Assembly (NCBI GenBank): GCA_949289715.1
Contig: CASEPJ010000078.1
Location: forward strand, 1 to 5,801
Direction: 5' to 3'
Source of the DNA: an uncultured Clostridia bacterium
GTDB taxonomy: Bacteria; Bacillota; Clostridia; Christensenellales; CASEPJ01
Length of the DNA stretch: 5,801 nucleotides
The position numbers and the translations under genes are program-made. Of the stretch, positions 1 through 5,450 are shown one piece after another. The number at the start of each line of letters is the position of its first letter. Within the stretch, counting starts at the first letter, position 1. The notes below the pieces were generated by a model. That model did no database searches, was not told the origin of the DNA, and saw nothing but the letters and a program-made list of their open reading frames with translations.

Positions 1-84
1 ATAAGAATTGAAGATTTAGTGGTTATAAAAGAAGGTGGGATTGTCAATCTTACCTCGTCAAATAAAAAAATATTGACAATTTGA
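1..84 (+). CDS. Xaa-Pro aminopeptidase-like peptidase (M24 family), C-terminal end only
   Basis: Frame 1 is open from the window edge to a TGA at 82-84 and gives 27 residues beginning IRIEDLVVIKEGG and ending KKILTI. The pattern R-I-E-D-x-V-V-(x)n-G-(x)n-L-T-x-S-x-K-x-(I/L) is the usual C-terminal strand and tail of bacterial M24 metallopeptidases of the aminopeptidase P / Xaa-Pro dipeptidase type; the E of RIED is normally a metal ligand in that fold. These enzymes release the residue N-terminal to proline and act in the cytoplasm. The stop lies 32 bases before the efp start, and a peptidase of this kind next to efp is a known arrangement in Firmicutes (for example yqhT-efp in Bacillus subtilis). 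The catalytic core lies outside the window, so the exact subfamily cannot be told. Confidence 0.8.
   Translation: MRIEDLVVIKEGGIVNLTSSNKKILTI
40..80. repeat. 9-base perfect inverted repeat at the end of the peptidase gene
   Basis: ATTGTCAAT (40-48) and ATTGACAAT (72-80) are exact reverse complements separated by 23 bases. Both lie in the last codons of the peptidase gene, just before the efp ribosome site. In mRNA they could form a 9-bp A/U-rich stem. Only the symmetry is visible; no function is claimed and chance is possible in such AT-rich DNA. Confidence 0.4.
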
Positions 85-106
85 TTTTTAAGTTAATTTA
101 TTATAC

Positions 107-111
107 GGAGG
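107..111 (+). promoter_or_regulatory. Ribosome binding site that sets the efp start
   Basis: GGAGG sits 5 bases before the ATG at 117. The in-frame ATG at 81 has no such site, overlaps the stop of the preceding gene, and would add 12 residues absent from EF-P proteins. The start at 117 is therefore preferred. Confidence 0.9.
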
Positions 112-116
112 TATTT

Positions 117-677
117 ATGATTCAGGCAGGAGATTTCAGAAAAGGCATTACTTTTGAATTTGAAGGAAACGTTTTTACCGTTGTTGATTTTCAACACGTT
201 AAACCCGGCAAAGGTGCAGCGTTTGTTAGAACAAAAATGAAAAATGTGGTTACGGGGGCTGTTCTTGAAAGAACTTTTAATCCTACCGATAAAGTTCAGG
301 AAGCTCGTATCGAAACCAAAACTATGGAATATTTATATAACGACGGTAATTTATATTATTTTATGGATACCGAAGATTATTCTCAGTTGCCTTTAAATTA
401 TGATCAGGTAGAAAGCGCTTTAAATTATATTAAAGAAAATATGCAGGTTACAATAAAATTTTATAAAGGAGAAGCTTTTTCGGTTGAACCTCCGAATTTT
501 GTAGAGTTGCTTATTACCCATTCGGAACCCGGCTTTAAAGGAGATACTGCCACCGGCGGAACGAAGCCTGCAACATTAGAAACGGGACTTACCGTTCAAG
601 TTCCCTTGTTTGTAGAAGAGGGCGAAGTTATAAGAGTGGATACAAGAACCGGAACATATATGGAACGTGTTAAATAA
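117..677 (+). CDS. efp: Translation elongation factor P
   Basis: EF-P is a cytoplasmic translation factor that binds between the P and E sites and rescues ribosomes stalled on consecutive prolines. The 186-residue product has the normal family length and all three parts: an N-terminal KOW-like domain (about 1-62), a central OB domain (about 65-125, with the conserved YLYNDG) and a C-terminal OB domain (about 128-186). The tip loop reads KPGKGAAF with Lys32 at the position that is post-translationally modified (5-aminopentanolylated in B. subtilis, beta-lysylated in E. coli). The C-terminal signature runs from about residue 150 to 170, with KPATLETG and VPLFV. The start is fixed by GGAGG at 107-111. 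It probably shares a transcript with the upstream peptidase gene and ends at the terminator at 812-840. No modifying enzyme (EpmA/B, EarP or YmfI-like) is in the window, so the modification type is unknown. Confidence 0.97.
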   Translation: MIQAGDFRKGITFEFEGNVFTVVDFQHVKPGKGAAFVRTKMKNVVTGAVLERTFNPTDKVQEARIETKTMEYLYNDGNLYYFMDTEDYSQLPLNYDQVESALNYIKENMQVTIKFYKGEAFSVEPPNFVELLITHSEPGFKGDTATGGTKPATLETGLTVQVPLFVEEGEVIRVDTRTGTYMERVK

Positions 678-811
678 TATAATTATTTATTTTCAATCCA
701 ATTTTGCATTAATTATCGGCAAAAGTTTTTGCAGAAAATTTAATCGATAGTCTTGAAATTTTATTCATTATATTTTTAGCCGCTCGGTATTTAAGGTTAA
801 ACTTTAATTCT

Positions 812-840
812 AAGCCCCTGTTATTTTAGGGGCTTTTAAT
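812..840 (+). terminator. Rho-independent terminator downstream of efp
   Basis: An 8-bp perfect stem pairs AAGCCCCT (812-819) with AGGGGCTT (828-835) around an 8-base loop. It contains the only run of G/C pairs in the gap and is followed by a T-rich tail from 834. It lies 135 bases after the efp stop. The stretch 678-811 between them shows no gene, promoter or RNA that I can recognise. Confidence 0.88.
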
Positions 841-920
841 TTAAAATTTCAAATTTATAATTTTTAATTTATTTAAACTAAAATAACCATTTTACAATCG
901 AATTTAAATTGCTGATTAAA

Positions 921-955
921 ATTGATTATTTATAAAAACAATATTGATTATTTAT
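921..955 (+). repeat. Two 13-base direct repeats with a 22-base period
   Basis: ATTGATTATTTAT occurs exactly at 921-933 and 943-955. The 22-base period is close to two helical turns, so both copies would face the same side of the DNA. A related TGATTA also occurs at 913-918. The low-complexity context makes chance a real alternative. Confidence 0.55.
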
Positions 956-1002
956 TTGATATAAATAATTTTGTAATGGTGATTTTATTAGATTTAATTA
1001 AA

Positions 1003-1046
1003 AATGTATAAAAATTTGTATAATTTCTAAATAATGTATAAAAATT
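1003..1046 (+). repeat. Two 14-base direct repeats with a 30-base period, part of a TGTATAA cluster
   Basis: AATGTATAAAAATT occurs exactly at 1003-1016 and 1033-1046. The core TGTATAA also occurs at 1017-1023, and its reverse complement TTATACA at 1052-1058 and 1118-1124, the last overlapping the argG -10 box. The copies at 1035 and 1005 partly resemble the ARG-box pattern TGAAT-WWWW-ATTCA (the copy at 1035 matches 8 of 10 fixed bases, the copy at 1005 fewer), so they may be weak accessory ARG boxes. That reading is inference. Confidence 0.55.
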
Positions 1047-1074
1047 AATAATTATACAATATAATTTAAATAAT

Positions 1075-1092
1075 TTTGAATATTTATGCAAA
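1075..1092. promoter_or_regulatory. ARG box, predicted ArgR/AhrC operator
   Basis: The core TGAATATTTATGCA (1077-1090) fits the ARG-box consensus WNTGAATWWWWATTCANW with a single difference, G for T at 1088. That substitution is tolerated in Bacillus AhrC sites. The box ends 5 bases before the -35 hexamer of the argG promoter. The arginine-responsive repressor ArgR/AhrC binds such sites as a hexamer, often using more than one box. The position directly ahead of argininosuccinate synthase makes the assignment convincing, although the regulator gene is not in the window. Confidence 0.75.
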
Positions 1093-1097
1093 AATGT

Positions 1098-1126
1098 TTG
1101 ACATATTCGAAAAAAGGTTATACAAT
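1098..1126 (+). promoter_or_regulatory. Sigma-A type promoter for argG-argH
   Basis: A perfect -35 box TTGACA (1098-1103) is followed after 17 bases by TACAAT (1121-1126), one base from the TATAAT consensus. Transcription should begin near 1133, leaving a leader of about 25 bases with the ribosome site at 1146. The ARG box sits immediately upstream, and a TTATACA motif (1118-1124) overlaps the -10 box. Confidence 0.85.
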
Positions 1127-1145
1127 TAAACCATAATAAATTTAC

Positions 1146-1149
1146 GGAG
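1146..1149 (+). promoter_or_regulatory. Ribosome binding site that sets the argG start
   Basis: GGAG at 1146-1149 is 9 bases before the ATG at 1159. The in-frame ATG at 1150 touches this site directly and could not be used with it. The start at 1159, giving MKKQYKK, is therefore chosen over MKIMKKQ. Confidence 0.8.
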
Positions 1150-1158
1150 ATGAAAATT

Positions 1159-2376
1159 ATGAAAAAACAATATAAAAAAGTAGTTTTAGCATATTCCGGC
1201 GGTTTAGATACTTCGATTATCATTCCGTGGCTTAAGGAAAATTACGGCTGTGAGGTTATTGCCGTAGCAGCCGATGTTGGTCAAGGTGCCGAGTTGAGCG
1301 GTCTTGAAGAAAAAGCAATCAAAACAGGTGCATCAAAATTATATATTGAAGATTTAAAAAAAGAATTTGTTGAAGATTTTATTTTTCCAACATTAAAAGC
1401 AGGCGCTGTATATGAAAATCAGTATTTATTGGGTACCGCATTTGCTCGTCCCGTAATTGCCAAAAGAATTGTAGAAATAGCAAAAAAAGAAAAAGCCGAT
1501 GCAATCTGTCACGGCTGTACGGGTAAGGGCAACGATCAGGTTCGTTTTGAATTGACAATTAAAGCCTTAGCTCCCGAAATGGACATAATTGCGCCTTGGC
1601 GTATATGGAACATAAAGAGTCGTGAAGAAGAAATAGATTACGCAATAGCCAAAAATGTGCCTATTTCAATCACAAGAGAAACTAACTATTCTAAAGATAA
1701 AAATATATGGCATTTATCCCATGAAGGTATGGATTTGGAAAATCCTGAGAATATGCCCGATTACGATAAAATTCTTGAATTGGGCGTTTCCCCCGAAAAA
1801 GCTCCCGATAAACCTACATATATAACAATAGGATTTGAAAAGGGCGTACCGGTTTCGTTAAACGGTAAAAAAATCGATTCCGTTTCTCTTTTGCTGGAAT
1901 TAAATAAGGTTGGTGGTGAAAACGGAATAGGAATTTGCGATATGGTTGAAAACCGTTTGGTAGGAATGAAGAGCCGTGGCGTTTATGAAACTCCCGGCGG
2001 AACTATCCTTTATAAAGCTCACGAAATGTTGGAGCAGCTTTGCTTAGACAGGGAAACACAGCATTATAAATTGCAAATGGGCGTTAAATTTGCCGAATTG
2101 GTATATTTCGGTCAATGGTTTACACCTCTTAGAGAGGGACTTTCCGCATTTGCGGATACTGTTTCTCAAACAGTTACCGGTGAAGTTAAATTAAAACTTT
2201 ATAAAGGCAACGTAATTAATGCGGGAATGAAATCTCCTTATTCCTTATATTCGGAAGAAATTGCTACATTTAATGAAGATAACGTATATAATCAGCACGA
2301 TGCGGAAGGATTTATTAATTTATTCGGTTTACCTTTAAAAGTCAAAGCTCAAATGGAAAACAAAAAATTAAAGTAG
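1159..2376 (+). CDS. argG: Argininosuccinate synthase
   Basis: This cytoplasmic enzyme joins citrulline and aspartate with ATP, through a citrullyl-AMP intermediate, to make argininosuccinate, AMP and pyrophosphate. It catalyses the penultimate step of arginine synthesis. The 405-residue product has the typical bacterial length. The N-terminal nucleotide-binding domain (about 1-170) carries the PP-loop AYSGGLDTS at residues 11-19 and the substrate loop HGCTGKGNDQVRFE at 118-131, whose Asn125, Asp126 and Arg129 belong to the conserved aspartate/citrulline-binding region. The synthetase domain (about 175-400) includes the conserved HLSHEG, ETPGGTIL and SPYSLYSEE segments. Nothing looks truncated or missing. 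It is the first gene of a two-gene operon: the argH start follows the stop by 18 bases. Control is probably arginine repression through the ARG box at 1075-1092. Confidence 0.98.
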   Translation: MKKQYKKVVLAYSGGLDTSIIIPWLKENYGCEVIAVAADVGQGAELSGLEEKAIKTGASKLYIEDLKKEFVEDFIFPTLKAGAVYENQYLLGTAFARPVIAKRIVEIAKKEKADAICHGCTGKGNDQVRFELTIKALAPEMDIIAPWRIWNIKSREEEIDYAIAKNVPISITRETNYSKDKNIWHLSHEGMDLENPENMPDYDKILELGVSPEKAPDKPTYITIGFEKGVPVSLNGKKIDSVSLLLELNKVGGENGIGICDMVENRLVGMKSRGVYETPGGTILYKAHEMLEQLCLDRETQHYKLQMGVKFAELVYFGQWFTPLREGLSAFADTVSQTVTGEVKLKLYKGNVINAGMKSPYSLYSEEIATFNEDNVYNQHDAEGFINLFGLPLKVKAQMENKKLK

Positions 2377-2394
2377 GTATAAGAGGAGTATAAC

Positions 2395-3768
2395 ATGAAT
2401 CTCTGGTCTTCACGTTTCAAAAAATCCTTAAACGAAACAGCGGATGAATTTAACAGTTCCCTTTCAATAGATGGCAGAATGTATTATGAAGATATTACAG
2501 GCTCGATTGCTCATGCAAAAATGTTAGGTGAAACGGGCATCATTCCCAAAGAGGCCTCTAAAAAAATAATAAGTGGTTTAAAAGAAATATTGGAAGATAT
2601 AGAAAGCGGGGCGGTTCAAATTCAGAATGCGGAAGACATACATATGTTTGTGGAAGCACTTTTAACCAAACGAATTGGCGATGTAGGCAAAATGCTGCAT
2701 ACCGCAAGAAGCCGTAACGACCAGGTAGCGCTCGATACTCGTCTTTTTACAATAAAACAAACTAAGGAAGTTATTTCTCTATTAAAAGAATTTATTAACG
2801 CAATTACAGATAAAGCGCAAAAATCTTTAGATGCGGTTATGCCAGGCTATACTCATATGCAAAGAGCTCAGCCTATTACTTTTGCACATCAGTTACTTGC
2901 TTATGCCGCAATGCTTTTAAGAGATGCGGAAAGATTGTCCGACAGCCTTAAAAGAACCGCCGTATCCCCTTTAGGGTGCGGAGCGTTGGCGGGAACAACA
3001 TATCCCATAGACCGTAATGCAACTTGTAAAGAATTAGGAATGTCGGAACCTTCTTTTAACAGTTTAGACGGAGTGTCCGACAGAGATTTTTGTGCGGAAT
3101 GTGCTTTTTGCCTTGCTTTAACAATGACTCATTTAAGCCGTTTTTCGGAAGAAATTATACTTTGGTGTACTTCCGAATTCGGCTTTATAGAATTGGACGA
3201 CGCATATTCTACCGGTTCAAGTATGATGCCGCAGAAAAAAAATCCGGATATGGCCGAACTCGTCAGGGGAAAAACAGGCAGAACATACGGCAATCTCTTT
3301 TCACTGCTTACTATTTTAAAAGGTTTGCCGTTGGCATATAACAAGGATATGCAAGAAGATAAGGAAGCACTTTTCGATTCTTTCGATACCGTAAAAAAAT
3401 GTATCGAAATATTTATTCCTATGTTGGATACCCTAAAAATTAATAAGGAAAAAATGCGAAAAGCTGCGTCGGAAGGATTTATTAACGCAACCGATTGTGC
3501 AGATTATCTTGTAAAAAAGGGTTTGCCTTTCCGTTCGGCATATTCGGTAACGGGCAAATTGGTTGCTTATTGTATAGATAAAGGTTACACTTTAGAAACT
3601 TTGCCTATAAAAATTTATCGTGAAGCAAGCGAACTTTTCGATGAAGATATTTACAAAAATATTTCCATAGAAGAATGTCTTAAAAAGCGTATCAGTTTCG
3701 GCGGTTCTTCACCTGAAAATATAAAAACTCAAATAGAAATAATAAATAAAAAATTAGCTTCTATTTAG
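2395..3768 (+). CDS. argH: Argininosuccinate lyase
   Basis: This enzyme cleaves argininosuccinate to arginine and fumarate, the last step of arginine synthesis. It acts as a cytoplasmic homotetramer of the aspartase/fumarase superfamily, with active sites built from three subunits. The 457-residue product has the normal length and carries the superfamily regions in order: HTARSRNDQ at 102-110, GYTHMQRAQP at 151-160 with the Thr153-His154 pair at the general acid/base position, and the mobile signature loop GSSMMPQKKNP at 274-284 with the catalytic serine (275/276), lysine and asparagine. The start is supported by GAGGAG at 2383-2388, 6 bases before the ATG, and by the expected N-terminus MNLWSSRF. 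It lies 18 bases after argG with no promoter between them, so it is co-transcribed and shares argG's predicted ArgR control. The transcript ends at the hairpin at 3839. Confidence 0.98.
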   Translation: MNLWSSRFKKSLNETADEFNSSLSIDGRMYYEDITGSIAHAKMLGETGIIPKEASKKIISGLKEILEDIESGAVQIQNAEDIHMFVEALLTKRIGDVGKMLHTARSRNDQVALDTRLFTIKQTKEVISLLKEFINAITDKAQKSLDAVMPGYTHMQRAQPITFAHQLLAYAAMLLRDAERLSDSLKRTAVSPLGCGALAGTTYPIDRNATCKELGMSEPSFNSLDGVSDRDFCAECAFCLALTMTHLSRFSEEIILWCTSEFGFIELDDAYSTGSSMMPQKKNPDMAELVRGKTGRTYGNLFSLLTILKGLPLAYNKDMQEDKEALFDSFDTVKKCIEIFIPMLDTLKINKEKMRKAASEGFINATDCADYLVKKGLPFRSAYSVTGKLVAYCIDKGYTLETLPIKIYREASELFDEDIYKNISIEECLKKRISFGGSSPENIKTQIEIINKKLASI

Positions 3769-3805
3769 AAAATATTTAAAAAACTTTTGATTGATAGCCA
3801 AAACT

Positions 3806-3828
3806 CAAAAATAATTTATTTATTTTTG
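3806..3828. repeat. A/T-only hairpin before the argH terminator
   Basis: CAAAAATAA (3806-3814) and TTATTTTTG (3820-3828) form a perfect 9-bp inverted repeat around a 5-base loop, 10 bases before the main terminator stem. It could add a weak second hairpin at the transcript end, but a stem with only one G-C pair would be unstable alone. Confidence 0.4.
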
Positions 3829-3838
3829 TTTAAACATC

Positions 3839-3880
3839 ATAAAAACCGTTCCGAGAATTAGGAGCGGTTTTTATCTTTTT
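3839..3880 (+). terminator. Strong rho-independent terminator of argGH, possibly bidirectional
   Basis: A 14-bp stem pairs 3839-3852 (with AAAAACCGTTCC) with 3861-3874 (with GGAGCGGTTTTT) around an 8-base loop. The stem has a single G-U wobble, and T-rich sequence follows (TTTTTATCTTTTT). Because the left arm begins with an A-run, the minus-strand transcript would also have a hairpin followed by U residues. It could therefore stop minus-strand transcription arriving from the metal exporter gene, although that gene ends about 410 bases away. Confidence 0.9.
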
Positions 3881-3982
3881 AATTAAATTTTTAAAGCACT
3901 AATTTAAAAATATTTTTATTGCGAGTTATAAAATTAATTTTAATTTCGTTATTATCTAAAAAAATTTTGCATTTTTATAAAT

Positions 3983-3996
3983 AAGTTATATAACTT
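3983..3996. repeat. 14-base perfect palindrome
   Basis: AAGTTATATAACTT is its own reverse complement. It lies in the gene-free gap about 110 bases after the argH terminator. A dimeric DNA-binding protein could recognise it, but there is no promoter beside it, so only the symmetry is reported. Confidence 0.4.
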
Positions 3997-4022
3997 TTTA
4001 TAATGTTAATAATGAAGGGTAT

Positions 4023-4053
4023 TAATATATTAAATAACTGTAATATATTAAAT
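4023..4053 (+). repeat. Two 13-base direct repeats with an 18-base period, each containing a palindrome
   Basis: TAATATATTAAAT occurs exactly at 4023-4035 and 4041-4053. The first ten bases of each copy (TAATATATTA) are palindromic. The two copies are 18 bases apart in the gap between argH and the CDF gene. Function is unknown; low-complexity chance is possible. Confidence 0.45.
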
Positions 4054-4286
4054 TTAACGTATACAAAATATTTTAAAAAGCAAACAAAATTAAAAACTTA
4101 ATTAATTAACAAATTGATTTTAGATTTTTTTAAATGCAATTAAGATTTTAAATGTTTTAAAATTTAATTATTTTTTTAGTCTTTTGATTTTGTTTTGGTA
4201 TAAAATACTTAAATAAATAATATAAATCCCAATAATTTATACTCTTACAGACATAATAGGGCAGTAATTAATTAAATTATATGTTT

Positions 4287-5450
4287 TTATATATAGTTTC
4301 TGTCTATATCTATTACGAAATAACAAGGTACAACAGAATTTTCCGTTGCAGTGTTGCAAGCTGCGATTATTTCTTCTTTGCTAATGTTTAATTCGTATGG
4401 TATTACTACGTCAAATATTATATTGTTGTGAGTAGAACCGAATACGACTCTGAAATCGTGTATTTTCAAAGAAGAATTTAAACCTTCTAAAGCAGTTATT
4501 ATTTTTTCTTTTATTTCATTGGTTTGTTCGTCATCCGTAACTATAGGGTCCATGTGAATAGACAAAACTATCCCCATCTGATTTTTAAAATCCCTTTCTA
4601 TAGTGTCCATTAAATCATGGCTTTTTTGTATATCCGAATGAGCGTCCACTTCAACATGTACCATTATAAATGAATGTGCGGCGCCGTAATTATGCACCAT
4701 AAGGTCGTGTATTCCCAAAACTCCGTTATAAGAAAGAATTTTGTTTTTTACTGTTTCCACAAACTCTTTGTCAGGGGCAGTACCAAGTAAAGGTTCTATC
4801 GTTTCTTTAATAAGTTTTATGCTCGAAATAATTATAAACAGCGAAACGGCAAGTCCCATATAACCGTCTATATTTACATTTGTTAAATGTATAACTATTG
4901 TAGCTATTAAAACGGCGGTAGTGGATATAACGTCGTTTCTACTGTCGATTGCGCTGGCTTTTAAAGAAGGAGAGTTTATAGATTTCCCAAAATCGAAATA
5001 TAACAGCATTTGTATCAGCTTTAGCAGTATTGCGGCACACAAAATAATATATGTTATGAATGACACGCTGACATCTTCGGGTGTAATTATTTTTTCAATA
5101 GAAGCTTTTCCTAGCAATACGCCTATTACTAATACAAATAAGGCTACAATAAGTCCAGTTATAAATTCATAGCGGGCATGACCATATGGATGTTCCTTAT
5201 CCGCAGGCCGAGATGCAAGTTTAAATCCCAGCAATGTTACGACAGAAGAGCCGGCATCCGAAAGGTTATTGATTGCATCGGCTATTATGGTAATACTGTT
5301 GCCAATAATGCCTACTAAAATTTTTAGAGAGAAGAGAATAGAATTTGTTATTATTCCGAATATTCCTGCCGTTTTGCCGTAAGCAAAACGCACTTCGGGT
5401 TTATCTGTTTGGGTATAATTTTTAATAAATAATTTTTTAAATAGTTTCAT
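4287..5450 (-). CDS. Cation diffusion facilitator metal exporter, Mn-type, with an extended C-terminus
   Basis: CDF proteins are membrane antiporters that export divalent metals in exchange for protons, usually as dimers. The 387-residue product has six predicted membrane helices (about 27-48, 52-78, 97-115, 130-150, 165-188, 194-215). The transport site is Asn61-x3-Asp65 in helix 2 and Asp169-x3-Asp173 in helix 5. In zinc exporters such as YiiP, helix 5 has His-x3-Asp; the Asn/Asp/Asp/Asp set is characteristic of the Mn-exporting clade (MntE/MneP type), so manganese is the likeliest substrate. Asp84, His87 and His91 match YiiP site B. The first cytoplasmic domain (about 225-303) keeps His248, His265, His278, His299 and Asp301 at the YiiP site C positions. 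Residues about 312-387 add a second, similar module (IHDF at 330-333) that lacks several of these ligands. Translation starts at the ATG at 5448-5450 with a short CGGAAA site 6 bases upstream. The gene is transcribed alone, divergently from the gene at 5768. Confidence 0.92.
   Translation of the reverse strand: MKLFKKLFIKNYTQTDKPEVRFAYGKTAGIFGIITNSILFSLKILVGIIGNSITIIADAINNLSDAGSSVVTLLGFKLASRPADKEHPYGHARYEFITGLIVALFVLVIGVLLGKASIEKIITPEDVSVSFITYIILCAAILLKLIQMLLYFDFGKSINSPSLKASAIDSRNDVISTTAVLIATIVIHLTNVNIDGYMGLAVSLFIIISSIKLIKETIEPLLGTAPDKEFVETVKNKILSYNGVLGIHDLMVHNYGAAHSFIMVHVEVDAHSDIQKSHDLMDTIERDFKNQMGIVLSIHMDPIVTDDEQTNEIKEKIITALEGLNSSLKIHDFRVVFGSTHNNIIFDVVIPYELNISKEEIIAACNTATENSVVPCYFVIDIDRNYI

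Larger units (their letters stand above)
841..1073. other. AT-rich gene-free stretch upstream of argG
   Basis: This region has very few G or C bases and no credible gene on either strand; reading frames present lack ribosome sites and recognisable protein content. It contains two sets of direct repeats (annotated separately) lying between the efp terminator and the argG ARG box and promoter. No T-box sequence, riboswitch or structured RNA was recognised. It is best read as a spacer and regulatory region for the argGH operon. Confidence 0.55.
3881..4286. other. Gene-free, extremely AT-rich gap between convergent genes
   Basis: About 400 bases separate the argH terminator from the stop of the minus-strand CDF gene. 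No credible gene, RNA or strong promoter is visible on either strand. A TGGTATAAAAT element near 4197-4207 resembles an extended -10 box but has no suitable -35 box 16-18 bases upstream. A 14-base palindrome and an 18-base-period repeat are annotated separately. No clear terminator for the CDF transcript was found next to its stop codon. Confidence 0.5.

Noticed and set aside
73..104. TTGACA at 73-78 as the -35 box of a dedicated efp promoter
   Set aside because: No good -10 box follows at 16-18 bases; the nearest TATTAT (99-104) needs a 20-base spacer and would start transcription at the ribosome site. Co-transcription with the upstream peptidase gene explains efp expression better.
81..116. 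Upstream in-frame ATG giving efp 12 extra residues
   Set aside because: It has no ribosome site, overlaps the stop of the previous gene and adds residues foreign to EF-P; the ATG at 117 has GGAGG at ideal distance.
678..1158. T-box or riboswitch leader for argG
   Set aside because: The promoter at 1098-1126 leaves only about 25 bases of leader, the terminator at 812-840 lies upstream of that promoter, and no T-box core sequence is present.
948..1223. Minus-strand reading frame across the argG control region
   Set aside because: Its composition is what translated AT-rich DNA gives (Phe, Ile, Asn, Tyr), it overlaps the argG start, ARG box and promoter, and has no recognisable domain.
3090..3344. 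Alternative frames on both strands inside argH
   Set aside because: They lie entirely within the conserved argH catalytic region, have no ribosome sites and are explained as by-products of argH coding.
4186..4210. Promoter for a small RNA at TGGTATAAAAT in the gap
   Set aside because: The -10-like element has no -35 partner at proper spacing; TTGATT at 4184-4189 is only 9 bases away. No terminator-like hairpin follows on the plus strand.
4228..4260. CCC/GGG-flanked hairpin (4228-4260) as terminator for the CDF gene
   Set aside because: Only three G-C pairs match, the inner bases mismatch and no U-tract follows on the minus strand.
4921..5172. Plus-strand frame antisense to the CDF gene
   Set aside because: It has no ribosome site or family resemblance; the minus-strand frame has all CDF motifs.
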